From: Elmis aenea
Taxonomy: Eukaryota; Arthropoda; Insecta; Coleoptera; Elmidae
Assembly (NCBI GenBank): GCA_947652605.1
Contig: OX393578.1
Location: 54,133,415 to 54,197,414 of the forward strand
DNA length: 64,000 bases
Direction of reading: 5' to 3'
Within the stretch, counting starts at the first letter, position 1; the number at the start of each line of letters is the position of its first letter. Below the pieces are notes generated by a model. It worked only from the letters and a program-made list of their open reading frames with translations. It ran no database searches and had not been told where the DNA came from. Below are positions 43,263-55,870 of this stretch, in pieces. A program made the translations under genes and the position numbers.

Positions 43263-46062
43263 TCTATTACTGTATTTATTGATTTTAATCAAAAAGGACA
43301 TTGAAAAACAAAAAAAGCATCACATAAATAAATTTTCTTTTCTTAATTAAATCCAAAAACGTAAATGCGTCAAGATTATTTTACAAATTCATAACAATTT
43401 AAGGTCTTTCACTAAATTATTAAATCTAAATTATAACTTGCATTTAAAGTGTAGTCCACTAGATGGGCAATGCAAATTTTGAGATCTGCTCCTTGTAGAT
43501 AATAATGTTTTCCTAAGCATATTTTTTTATATTTGATGAACTTTAATAGTGATAACAAGAACATTAAACAACTGAACTATCTCCTGATTGTTTTTATTTG
43601 GACCTAATTCATTTTATAATTTTTGCTACTAGATAAACTTTGATCGCACTTTTTTTTTGTGTAAATGTCTGGTTAACTGTACCTCCGTAATTGCGAAGTG
43701 AAAATTAATCATAAATAACCCGCGGGTGGTACTTTGACTCTACGATCTCACGTCGGTAACTATCTTTTGCTAAAGAAATTGCTTTGATTAATTTCCTTGT
43801 CGTTATTTACTTACACTTTGTAATCGTTGAATATTTCAACAAAATATAAGTACTGAAGTTTTTCGCTTCATTTCATGTTGAATTAATCTGAAAGAGTGGT
43901 TGTTTTAGACAGTTGTAATACGAAGTTTTGAATAGTTTATGATGCAAAATTATTGATAACAAGCTTTAAACATAGTGATTTTTAAAAAAAATCTTACGGT
44001 GTCTTTTCTTGTTTCTTTTAACGTTTTTAAGTGTGGCTTGTTTACAGAAGGTTTTATGCTGCACAATTTAGGTTTTTTCAGTAAAATTAATACATTAATA
44101 TATTATGTAAAATGTAGTGAAAACGATCTTAAATAAAAATCACGAAAAATTTTAAAACAATATAAAATTTGTGTTCGAGTTTGAAAGTGTACACCCTAAG
44201 AGTATTACGTTTATTAATTTAATATCTTATATAACCTGCAGAATTGTTTTAAAAAACTTTTTTTTTGTATAGCCTTTTGGCGTTTTTTCAAATTGCAATA
44301 TGGCAGTTTTTATGCAACGTTTTGGTATTTTTTTTACAAAGCATTTGTGTACTTTTCGTAGAACATTTGGGTTATTTTCATAAAGCATTTAGGTAATTCC
44401 TCTTAGTTAAATTAAAATGCTTACTCTTCGAGTTAACAATGTTATCTTTGTTTTTGTTATCAGTACGTTAACGTTAACACATGCTTTAAGCACTTCACAT
44501 TTGCAAACCTGTAAATAATTTTGCATACCACTGTAATAATTACCTTCTGTTACTGTACCACCCACACCTCCACCATATCACACATCGTTAAATCCACCTA
44601 AATAATTATTAAAGCCTCTGCTTCAGGTGTAAACCGACTTCAACCAAAATTTTGAAATCGATGTGGGGTGCATGTGACCCAAAGGCACAAACCTACACAA
44701 CTTTATTTGGTTACAGCGTTTGTTTTAATTCGAATTTTGAAAGTAAGCTCGTATTATAATGTAGTTTTCTCACCAGGCTTGTGAGTATTTAGAGATGTAT
44801 ATTGTAGCATTTGAAGACAAAAATTGTGATTTAGAAATTGTAATTATCGGACCAGTGTGGTTTTAAAAATTGGTTTCCTTGATTCTTGTGTCCAATCTAC
44901 TTTCAAAATCCAAGCGTTAGATTCCTGGATGGGTAAATAATTAGTTGTGCAATTTATTATTTATCAAGTTAACAATAGATACGGATTTGATTTAATTGTT
45001 CATCAGCGTTGAATGTACTGGCATTGCAGACCTAATTTGTCATCGCATGCATGCTCTATGTTTTGGGATATGCAAGGCTAAATTACAATATCCGACAGGG
45101 ATACGAATGAAGCGACGTGCATAAGCGCTGACTAAAAGGAAAGCAACTATAAATTTGACTGGAACGTTTGCTGTCAGCAGTTTAAAGTTTGTCCAAAATG
45201 CATAATATTTAGTTCTTAAACAGAAAAATCATGAGTTTATTAACTAATTTTGCTATCAAGAAGAATTTGATTCTTTCTTTTGATGATAAAAAATTCTTTT
45301 AAAGTTATATATTTATTTACCACTTAGCTAACACCACTAAACGCATCATTAGCAATCTTATTTATATTATTTGCACACACGTTGTTGTCAAAGCAATCAT
45401 TTTTAATAATGTTTATCCTGAACTGTACCGGTTCACTTAAAAGAGTTTCTATTGTTAAGAAAATGTCTTCCAATTTTGTCTAAAATTCCTCTCATGAAAG
45501 CAAAAATGTTCGGGTTCTTCATTTAATAATTTTAATAGCAAAATGTGATATCGTTTTCAAGAAAATTGAAAAACAAAACTTTTTGAAATGCGATCGGATT
45601 TTTTTTTCTCTACAGAATTTTTTTAAAATACATTTCTGTAAATCCTTTTTCATGACATATATTGTTTTGCATAAAATGTTGGAAAGAAATTCATACTTAA
45701 ATTATTAATTGAATAATAATATCATTGAGGTATTTTTTTTTTACGTATATTTAAAATCAGGTTTAATGCTATTTAGTATTTTGCCAAATTTTAATTTAAG
45801 TGAGAATCCCTCCGTTTGAAATCGCTTTACAGGGGAAAGTTGCCTAATGCGTACGCGGTCACCTTAATCGCACCTCATTCATTCTTTCTGATTTCTAAAC
45901 ATTTAATGGTAAATATATGATATATACAAGAAATGAGCATAACAGACAAACATTTCACAGTGTAAATCTTGTTTTGTGCTTGGGGGTGATTGGTGTAATT
46001 ATCAATAAATTTAAGTAGCAGATTCTTTTCTTTTTTTTAATCGAACAACTCGGTTTTATTAA
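43263..46062. other. Long unannotated AT-rich stretch
   Basis: About 2.8 kb with no coding signal, element ends or tandem repeats that I can support. Slightly GC-richer patches lie near 43690-43760, 44560-44700 and 45040-45130. Confidence 0.45.
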
Positions 46063-46063
46063 T

Positions 46064-46410
<347 letters not shown>

Positions 46411-48317
46411 TACAGGGTGCACCACGACCCTGAGATTCTTCGATAGCTCCTTTATTAATGAAAATATCAAAAAATATTTAATACAAATATTGTGCGAACC
46501 TATTTTCTACATAACCTAAAATTATTTTTAAATATACAGGGTGTTTCGTTTGAGCGGCACATATAAAAATGTAATTTTTTTAAATGGAACACTCTGTATA
46601 TTTTTACATTTTTGGATTCCTCTTAAAATTTACTTTAAAGAATGTATATGGTTATATAGGTCTTAAGTCAACCGTTTTCGTAAAATTTAAATTTTTATGA
46701 AATTTTTGAACGATACAGCACTTTCAATTTTTTTTTACATTAAAGTTATTTAAAAAAGCGGTAATATTTCGTTTAAAAATTAAATTGACAATAGATTAAT
46801 TAACACTTTGCGCTAACTACATTTAAAAAATATTATACAGGGTGTTTTTTACGGTTGGTCAAACTTGTGAAACTTTAAACATCGATAAGTCATTTTTCTT
46901 AAATGCAACACCCTGTATATTATTATATTTTCTTGTAGAGAATTTAATTGTCTTTCGAAATTATTAAGCATGTCCTATACCTAAAGTTAATATTTTTCGA
47001 GCTAGGTATCTCGATTTTTATTATTATTACTAAGGCAATCGAAATATTTTAAAGTCGGCCATGGAGGTAAGTCGAAATTTTTCAAGGATGTTTTAAACAG
47101 AAGAATAAAAAGAGGTGCAACTTTAATTTTAGGCTAAAAATGTACCCCATTTTTCCGAAATTTATTGTATAAATTGTTCAAGATTATGTCCTTGTTCTAC
47201 GCACAGCCGTAGACGTTTTGTCTGAAAGACTCTAGCACCCTTTATAACATTTCGGGGGTTATACCATCAATAGCAACACGAATTCTGTTCTGCATATCTT
47301 CAGCAGTTGTTGGGGGGTCTTGATACACCTGTTTTATGTGTCCCCACAAAAATAAATCGATAGGAGTAAGATTAGGTGACCTACGTGGCCAGGAGATTAG
47401 TCTACCTCGCCCTATCCATCCATTAGGATATTCTGTGTTCGGCAACTGCATTACTTGCTGTGTTGCTTTTGATGGTATAACCCCCGAAATGTTATAAAGG
47501 GTAATAGAGTCTTTCAGACAACGTCTACGGCTGTGCGTAGAACATGAACAAGGATATAATCTTGAACAATTTATACGATAAATTTCGGGAAAAAGGCGTG
47601 GATTTTAGACTAAAATTAAAATTGCAGCTTTTTTAATTCTTTTATTTAAAAATTCTTTGAAAAATTACGACTTGCGTCCATGGCCGACTTTAAAATATTT
47701 CGATTGCCTTAGTAATAATAATAAAAATCGAGATAGCTCAAAAAATATTAACTTTAGGTATAGGACATGCTTAATAATTTCGAAAGACAATTAAATTCTC
47801 TACAAGAAAATATAATAATATACAGGGTGTTGCATTTAAGAAAAATGACTTATCGATGTTTAAAGTTTCACAAGTTTGACCAAGCGTAAAAAACACCCTG
47901 TATAATATTTTTTAAATGTAGTTAGCGCAAAGTGTTAATTAATCTATTGTCAATTTAATTTTTAAACGAAATATTACCGCTTTTTTAAATAACTTTAATG
48001 TTAAAAAAAATTGAAAGTGCTGTATTGTTCAAAAATTTCATAAAAATTTAAATTTTACGAAAACGGTTGACTTAAGGCCTATATAACCATATACATTTTT
48101 TAAAGTAAATTTTAAGTGGAATCTAAAAATGTAAAAATATACAGGGTATTCCATTTAAAAAAATTACATTTTTATATGTGCCGCTCAAACGAAACACCCT
48201 GTATATTTGAAAATAATTTTAGGTTATGTAGAAAATAGGTTCGCACAATATTTGTATTAAATATTTTCATTAATAAAGGAGCTATCGAAGAATCTCAGGG
48301 TCGTGGTGCACCCTGTA
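46411..48317. mobile_element. 1.9 kb TACAGGGTG palindrome, arms of about 860 bases
   Basis: Left arm 46411-47279 and right arm 47460-48317 are inverted copies around a 180-base unique spacer. Outer ends: TACAGGGTGCACCACGACCC. TATA flanks both sides. Each arm contains, in order, a 64-base module (46535-46598; mirror 48140-48203), an 82-base module (46836-46917; mirror 47821-47902), the phrase CATGTCCTATACCTAAAGTT, and the last codons of a transposase. Differences between the arms are small substitutions and short indels. The shape suggests an inverted duplication of a Tc1/mariner-type element plus nested terminus-like modules. Confidence 0.9.
47242..47451 (-). pseudogene. C-terminal piece of a Tc1/mariner-superfamily (IS630-like) transposase
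   Basis: Minus strand, 69 codons plus stop: EYPNGWIGRGRLISWPRRSP, NLTPIDLFLWGHIKQVYQDP and then TAEDMQNRIRVAI with DGITPEML. SWP.RSPDLTP.D.FLWG.LK is the third catalytic block of insect transposases of the DD(E/D) type with an LFLWG signature. The last 12 codons lie in the left arm and have a mirror copy on the plus strand in the right arm (47470-47500), pointing the other way. The first two catalytic residues are not present. Confidence 0.85.
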
Positions 48318-48324
48318 TATTGAA

Positions 48325-48640
48325 ATTATAGCCGCTCTTTGGAGCCCTACTGAATATTATTTTTCGGATCGTCACTTCGTTATTTCTGTTCTTTCACTTC
48401 CTATAGGTTGTTGTTTGTCTTTTCATCTTGTACGACTTGCTTCCATGTTTTCCTATCAGGCATTTTCTTTCTTGATCCTGTTATTCTTATTTTTCCTGTA
48501 TCAGCTATCACTTGGTCTTCCCAGCGTATTTTTGGTCTTCCTCTCGATCTTGTCCCTTGTGATTTCCATTTTGAGATCCTTTTTAGTATAGACTGTCCCT
48601 CTCTTGTACTTGGAACTACTTCACTTTAGCGGACTTTGTC
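48325..48640 (-). pseudogene. RTE-like C-terminal tail
   Basis: Minus-strand translation gives VVPSTREGQSILKRISKWKS, then GTRSRGRPKIRWEDQVIADT and KMPDRKTWKQVVQDEK, the GRP..RW.D.V..D......W...V.D tail found at the end of RTE-type polyproteins. It starts directly beside the palindrome's right end. Confidence 0.8.
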
Positions 48641-49765
48641 GGAAATTGATAAAATTTTGTGGGTTAATAAAGCTAGACTTGCTGAACACAAATATGTTAA
48701 AATTACTTGGCGGTCTCATTTAATAAGCGTAAAAAATAAGAAGGAAATGGTTACTTTTTTGATAAACGCATTGGTATCCATGGTTTCAAACTATAAGAAT
48801 TAATTTTAAAAAGCATCGATTTTGTAAAAATCTTATTTAATTTGCTTGATTAAACTGCCGAAATAATTAACGTAACCAAATATATAAGTACTAAATGGCA
48901 CCAAATTTTTACTGGATGCCACGATGTCAAATAGTTTTAAAGTGAATCGAGGATTAACGCAAAGTGATACACTGTCTAAAACGTTGTTTAAATGTATTTT
49001 TGTTATTAAGGCAATACAAAAAGTTTTTAATACAAAAAATGTTTGGCATCACCAGCTGCACAGTGCTGTATTTTTAAATATGTCGAGTGTGTAGTTTTTG
49101 AGAACTAATATGCAAATTTGTTAGTTTAAACACAACACCCTGTATATTATTACGTTTTTTTTTTGTAGATAACTCAATTGCGTTTAAAAAATGTTAAGCA
49201 TGTGTCTTATGCTTAGAACAATTATAATCTGGTGTTATTGCAGTTTTTTTTTTAAGTTATTAAATTGGTGGAGGTACCGGGTATCGTACTTAGATTTAAG
49301 AGAGTACACTACTAAAAAAGATTCTGCGCTTCAGCCACAAATTTAATTTTTTTTTCTGGAACATATTTATTTTTTCTTTTTTTTTTATCATAAAAATTAC
49401 TGTTGCTACAAATCTGACAACAGAAATTATACCTACAAACCTTTCGACAACTATTCTCGTTACAGAACACACCACAGATACTTTACATTTAGACCTTAGC
49501 TCTAGCGAACATTTTTCAAACGGTTAACCGCATATCCAACAAACTTTCCATTTAAATTAATTTTAATCGCATTTTAATAAAACTCATCTGTAGTTAAATA
49601 ATTTACGATAATAAATTGAACGCAATGTACGTGAAACAATAAATTATTTAGTCTAACGCTATTGTCCACAATTAAATTACGCAATTAAAAAGTCTGCACC
49701 AGCAACACTTTGTTTTCGAAATATATGTTATAACGTTCAATAGTTCATTATTTATAAATATTCTG
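48641..49765. other. Unassigned, with a fragment of the palindrome-arm family
   Basis: 49100-49230 (CACAACACCCTGTATATTAT, TTTTGTAGATAACTCAATTG, TTAAGCATGTGTCTTATGCT) is a diverged piece of the 46.9 kb arm. The remainder shows no coding signal. Confidence 0.5.
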
Positions 49766-50010
49766 TTAATTTTTTAGAAAATATAATATTTGCTTGATTT
49801 TATTTATTAGTCCTTCATGCCAGACCCTATCAAGTGCCTGGACAGTGTCTAAAAAGATGGTCGAGCATATCTTTTGATCTTCATATGCCTTTTCGATGAT
49901 ATCCGTAATTCTGTGTACCTGTTCAATGGTGGTATGTTTTTGCCTGAATCCAAATTGATGTTCAAGTATCACCGCTTTTCTTCCTAGTAAAGGTTTTATT
50001 CTTTTTAATA
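49766..50010 (-). pseudogene. Jockey-type reverse transcriptase N-terminal fragment
   Basis: The minus strand encodes MILKRIKPLLGRKAVILEHQ, FGFRQKHTTIEQVHRITDII, and TIFLDTVQALDRVWHEGLIN. HQFGFR..HST..Q and FLD...AFDRVWH are conserved Jockey blocks (first catalytic Asp present). It ends abruptly on both sides. The upstream edge is the tail of an RTE insertion. Confidence 0.88.
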
Positions 50011-51110
50011 TCATTCATTCATTCATTCATTCATTGAGCCATATAATTCTTAGGATTATGGCTAACGTAGAGGCGTTTTTTAAATCTATTTATTGAGGTA
50101 GATCGGTTCTCTCTCTGATTTTTCAAAGCTTGTCGTTGGTCCTGGCTGCCTCCGTTATTTTTTCCATTCTTTCCTATCTTTGCATTTTGATTTCGAGTCA
50201 TTTATTCTCCATGCCTTTCTTCATCCAGGGCGTTTCTTCATCTTTTTCTTGGTCTTCCCTTGTTCCTAGGCCAAATAGGGATTTATTGTGTTATCTTCCT
50301 GATAATCTCAGCTGGTTTCCTTCTCATGATTTGGCCTGCCCATCGTAATCGTTGTGCTTTAATGTGTCGAATGATATTTTCTCCTCCGAGTTCCTCCTCT
50401 ATATCTTTGTTCCTTCTCAGTCTTAATTCGCCATTTCTTGTTACGTTAGGTCCTAGTATTGCTCTCATTACTTTTTTCACCACTATTCTTAAGTCTCTTC
50501 TTTTTTATTTATTGTTATTGTTTCCATAGCAGAATGTTATGACGGGTCTTATCAGCGTTTTGTATATTTTAATTTTTGTTTGTTTACTTACTGTTTTACT
50601 TTTTAGTAGTTTTTTTTTTTGTTGCCGTATGCCTGATTTCGTTTCAGAATTCTTTCTTTCGCTCTATATTCTTTCCAGCTTGTCCCACTGTCACTTTCAA
50701 GTAATTGAAAGGATTGACTTCTTCGAAGATGTATTCTTTTGTTTCTTGATCTTTCTGTAAGTGCATATGTTCTCTTTCTATCTTCATATATTTTGTTTTT
50801 TCTTCATTTATTTCCAGCCCCGGGTTTTTGCCTCTTTGTCTAGTTGATCTATCGGTCTTATTATGTATTTTCTTCTATTCTCTACGATTGCCATATCGCA
50901 CCATTGATCAAGCCATATCCTGTAGCTTTTCTTGTATTTAAGTTTTCTTTTATTTCTTTCGCTACCTCTCTTGGGGTTGCTAACGGTTTTTTTTCCCATT
51001 TCTTGGGCTGTTGAAAGTTTATTTATTTCATCAGGGTCAATTTCCTCCATTTCGTTAGGTTAAAATATTCCTTCCAAATGGTCAGGGTACCCTTCTGCTT
51101 TTTGTGCGTT
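50011..51110 (-). pseudogene. RTE-like element 3' part with internal deletions and (GAAT)n tail
   Basis: From 5' to 3' on the minus strand: MEEIDPDEINKLSTAQEM (linker, 51050-50995), a deletion of the reverse transcriptase core, and MAIVENRRKYIIRPIDQLDK (just after the YADD motif). Then follow LEINEEKTKYMKIEREHMH, KIYKTLIRPVITFCYGN, LRWAGQIMRRKPAEI (50300) and a tail with AGAATTATATGGCTCAATGA and five GAAT-type units (50011-50035). The 4-base repeat tail is usual for RTE. It lies directly beside a Jockey fragment. Confidence 0.87.
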
Positions 51111-52544
51111 GTTCTAAGCCCGTAATTGAATGTTGATGAAATTTATAATAAGTTCTAATAAGTTATGATAATATTACAAAGATCTTAACAGAAAGTTAAC
51201 GAAAACAACATTTTCCAAATATTACGGGATTTCCCATAACAATAATTGGATATTCCTGGTAAATACAAAATTGGTTGAAATAAACCGAGATCTAGGGGAG
51301 AGAAACCCTATCACGTCATAACCTAAGCTCTAGCTTCTATAATACACGAGATCCGCTTGTCGGAACTCATATTCAATCAGCTTGTACATAGAATATCGTT
51401 ATGGATTCGAAAATGCTGCAAATGCTAGGCAATTTTGTGTGTAATTTATTGGCAGCAACAATGACACTCATCGCATCGCACGCGTTGAATTTTTAATTTT
51501 GGTGTACGTACAGTTTTGCAGCTAATGTAATGTAGCACGTACAAATAATTGTGTACTTAACCGCAAATGCTGGTCATTGTCATAACATCTCATTTAATAA
51601 CATTCGCAGGACTGACATCGCAATTTTATGTCCCCGTATTTCACCCTTTCTCGCTTTCGACCGTAAGAGTGGCGAGATATAATATTTTTAATTTGTTTTA
51701 CAGTAACGCTGGTGTATAGTGTGTCGGAAGTTTCCCTATTGTTTCACTGATAATATTTTAGCGACCTTCCGGATAGCTAACCTTCCCACACCACTTTTAT
51801 GACGCTTCCCTTTTAGTATAGTCATATATTATCACCCTGCTTTGTTGGTATAATTCTGAAGCTCAGCTTTTATAATTCGCTTTTGAAAAAACAAAATTTG
51901 AATTAACGGTTAAATTAAATCATTTGATTTTGCCACATTCCTTTACTGAATTCCTTACATTCCAGATCAATTCCGGTTCTATGCTTGTAAACCTGTCGCT
52001 TATATCATAAAAAATAATACACCAACTATAAATTTGGCTACTATTATTGCAGATAACGATTTAAGGATGAAATAAAATGAGCCTATGCCTGTCGAATAAT
52101 TTAACATGTAGGAGTAAGTTTGCAAAATCGTAAGGCTTAACATATTTTTTTGTTGTACTTATCTTGTAGTATTATTTTTGTACACAAGTTATAATTGGAT
52201 ATTACAGCTTAATGTTACAATACCTACTATTTCCATTTTAAAGATTCTGCCTAAAACAAATTGATTTTTAAAGCATAGAGAAAAAGGTGCGATTTATGCA
52301 GGTGATCTCGTTAATCGCAGATATCAGTTTTTACAAACGTACCTTCTTTAAAACTAGTAATTTATCAAAAATATGATAAGAAAAAAGAATCATTAATTTA
52401 TACATACACAGGGTGTAGAATTTGATCAAGCAACTTGGTTATTTCAATGGTAAAATTTAAAAAAAAATTAAAGTGGTATATCAATTTTATCTAATTATTT
52501 TAGTAAAAAAGTAAGCGTTTTTTTTGGAGAGAAAAAAATTCTGT
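51111..52544. other. Unannotated sequence
   Basis: No gene. CACAGGGTGTAGAATTTGAT at 52408 is a TACAGGGTG-type end. 51600-51800 is less AT-rich and repeat-free, without a recognised function. Confidence 0.4.
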
Positions 52545-54360
52545 GACCACAAATGTTATCAGTTATAATATATCAAGGGAACTTTATTTTGTCGGAAACA
52601 TTATTGACAAAAGTTTGTTGCTTTGTAGTCCTGTATTTTCTATTTTTACTCCTAGGCAGTCAAAAGATTGTGAAGTTTCAATTTTTTCTCCTTCAATTTC
52701 TACGTTTATGTTCTCGTTTCCTTCGTTTGTCGTCATCGCTTTTGTTTTCTTGTGATTTATTTCCATTCCATGTTCTTCTAATACTCCTTTCCAAATTTCA
52801 CATTAGTTTTTAGATCCCTTTCATTCTCTGCCATAATGACTACAACTCTGCGAACGCACACTCTGTTATTTCGACCTTTTGTTTGCATTTCTTAATTATA
52901 TTGTCTATAAATATCGTAAATAATATTGGGCTCATTCCTCCTCCTTGTCTTAATCCATCTTCTGCATTGAAAGAATTTGATGTCATATTTTTCGTTACCA
53001 CGTAATTTATTGTCTTCTTATACAAGCAGCTAATATTTTTTCTTAGTTTATTGTCTACTTTTCTTTCCTCAGGGATCTTCCAAACTTTTTATCTAGACAC
53101 TTAATCGAATGCTTTTTGTAGATCTATAAATGCGAAGTATGCTTATTCTCTTTTAATTGTGTTTTAGTTATAATCTGTTTAATTGTGAATAATATGTGAT
53201 CCTGAACACTCCTACCTTTTCTAAATCCACTTTGTGATTCTGTTAATGTCTTATCTAATATTTTTGTTAGCTTTTGTGCTAGTATTTTTTCGTACAATTT
53301 TAGTGCTGTACTGAGAAGCATTATGCCTCTGCAATTATTGCAATCTTTGTTGTCCCCTTTTTTAAATTAAGGTAGTATCATCTCTATATCCCAGTCTTTT
53401 GGTATTACTTCTTCTGACCATAGAAGTAGAAGTGTTCCTTTGGGTCCCATATTTTTCAGCATTTCTCTTGTTATTCTGTCTTGTCCTGGCGTTTTTCTGT
53501 TTTTTCGTTTTTTAATTTTATTAATTCTGTAGTTTCTCTAATGTTATGCCGTCTTCTTGTTCTTCTCTGTTTAGTTTTGTCTGCCCTTTTTTTCATTTTG
53601 TGGTGTTGTTTCCTTTTTGTTCGTGTTTAGTAATTCTTCAAAGTATTCTTTTCATCTTTCCATTATCTCCTTTTTGTCTGTTAGTGTATTTCCCACTTTA
53701 TCATAAATAGTTATTAGTTGGGGCTTACGGTCTGATCTTAAATTTGTCAGTGTTTTAGAAAATAGTTTCTGATTTTTCTTGCTGTCTGTCTCTAGTTTTT
53801 CTCCAAATTCTTTCCATGACTTCTTTTTTGCTTTTGTTGTTAATTTTTTCGGCAATTTTTCTGTTCTTTGTATTTTTCGTATTTCTCTGGTGTTTTTTTT
53901 TTACAGTTAATTGTTCCAGTGTCTTCTTTGTTTTTACCTGTTTCTTAATTTCATTAGTCCACCAATCTGTTTGTTTCTTATTTTTGATAAATATTTAAAT
54001 TTCACACACCTTTTGGCCAAATCTAATAACTTCTTTGAAAGTTTTCCATAATTGTTCGGAATTTGATTTATCTGGTTTTATTTTTCTTTTGTCTATTTCC
54101 TTATTTAGAGTTTCTTTATATTTTAACTTATTATTTACATTTGGCAGTTTATATGAGACTATGGATTGATATTCCTTTTTCTTTTGTGTCTGTTTTTGTA
54201 TGTTATTTCTTTCATTTTGTGGGTCTTCATTGATTTTGTGATCGCTATTGATTTCTGGACCTCTTCTCACTTTCGTATCTGCAACTGATGCTCTTGTCTC
54301 TTTATCAACTAGAATATAATCAATGATTGATTTTTCTCCTCTATTTGGTTGTTACAAAAA
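52545..54360 (-). pseudogene. RTE-like retrotransposon remnant: endonuclease end to palm
   Basis: Minus-strand order: SIIDYILVDKETRASVADTK and RRGPEINSDHK (end of the apurinic-type endonuclease domain, 54340-54220), a lysine-rich linker, and KKSWKEFGEKLETDSKKNQK (53820-53760). Next are LLSTALKLYEKILAQKLTKI with ESQSGFRKGRSVQDHILFTI (53321-53160), DGLRQGGGMSPILFTIFIDN (52960-52900) and KTKAMTTNEGN...FDCLGVKIENTG (52740-52620). The catalytic YADD region between the last two blocks is damaged (CAFAEL). At least five frameshifts or stops. It breaks off at about 52580, before the C-terminal tail. Confidence 0.88.
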
Positions 54361-55659
54361 TTTATTATCAACACATAACTGTAAATCAATGCATTTTTTA
54401 AGGTTTATTAAATTTTTCGCCCTGGTATTAATTATTATTTCGTGATTATAAATTTGATCGTAAATCATAAAATATTAACCGAAACGACGCTCGCAATTTT
54501 TACGTCCGTTTATACGCAAAAGCGGATACATTCTGGACATTGTTATGGGGATCATAAAACCTAATAAAAATTCTCGCTGACCTAGTAATATTGCTGCCCG
54601 ATAACCTCTGCCCGTCTTTTACAGGAGCGCCGGCCATGATCGTCATAACAATAACACCAATTCCGAATAAAATAAAGCGTCCGAAAAAGAGGCCGCATTA
54701 ATACACCACTCGATCAAGATAAACAATAATTCAATTGATTCGGGTATTCGCGCAAACGACGTTTATAAGTTAAATTCCGGGAAATCCCTGGCAGAACGCG
54801 ATTGTTCTGGTTGGGTTATATTTTACACTGGATGTGGTAAGATGCTTACAGTCGATAACGAGCTGCTAGTGTCAGCCTCATTTAACGAATATTATGGATA
54901 GAGGCAAAAGCCAGGAACTGTAGAGATCGTGAAAACAAACGGCAGAGTTAACCCCCGCGCGAGCTTTTTACAATGTTAATGAAGTTGCCGAGATAAGGTG
55001 ACAATTTATTATTGTAATTTAACGGGCAACGACGTAAACAACTTTTATTTCTGCATCGCATTTGTTGCAAGCGAAACGCATAAATAACAAACCTTGCGTA
55101 TTATATTTTATACGTTTAATTATTTTCAACTGCATTAAAAGCATTTTACAATTTATTTGACGGCGAATATGCCACACCTAAAAGAATTTGCATATTTTCT
55201 AATTTCTAATAAAATAATAACTGATATTGGGACACCCCGCCTGAGATCAATTATTTTATTTTACTTCAGTGTTATTTCATTTTCTTTTAAATGAATAAAA
55301 TTGCAACAAATGCTGATGCATCAGTTACTAAAACATGGAACACTTTAAAAGGGCCAAGTTATGAGGATTTCAACTTTAGTTAAACACATTAACGTAAAAA
55401 TATTACGGTCCTACAACGCCAGCTTTAGGGTTTCGTCAATCAACAAACGATTTGTTGATAAAGTTGTACATCATAAGCAGAATAAACTAGTCGCACAAAT
55501 ATGTGTTTGTAAGAAAGAATGACAAAGATGCAACCACAATAAAAAAGGGATAGCAACAGGGAACCTAAAATCTTGAGACAGTCGCGTTAGTGTATTTAAG
55601 AACCAACTACCGATAAATGTCCAGCCGATCGAAAAATAAAGGAGTTTGTTGTTAAAATT
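54361..55659. other. Unique, partly GC-richer sequence
   Basis: No transposon recognised. 54480-55030 is clearly less AT-rich, without repeats or long frames (for example CAGGAGCGCCGGCCATGATC at 54621 and CCCCCGCGCGAGC at 54951). This could be conserved non-coding or regulatory DNA of a host gene; nothing in the sequence names a function. Confidence 0.35.
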
Positions 55660-55870
55660 TTTGTGTTTAATTAGTTTCTTATTGTGTAATAATTGCTCTA
55701 GACCTGTGTATTAGGTAAAACAACGTTAGAGGGTCCAACCATTATACAAAGACGACCACGAGCCATAATTAACAACAATAATATAAATACGTACCCTTCT
55801 CCAACAGTGCGGCCAATGTACAGTACGGTCCGTCACAATATATTAATGTATTAATTCGTCTTGGCTGAAC
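55660..55870. repeat. Diverged relative of the core of foldback B
   Basis: TGCTCTAGACCTGTG, GTTAGAGGGTCCAACCAT, AGCCATAATTAACAACAATA and CGGCCAATGTACAGTACGGT match 1076-1215 of element B in the same order. The short tandem-repeat arms seen around that core in element B are absent here. Confidence 0.75.
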
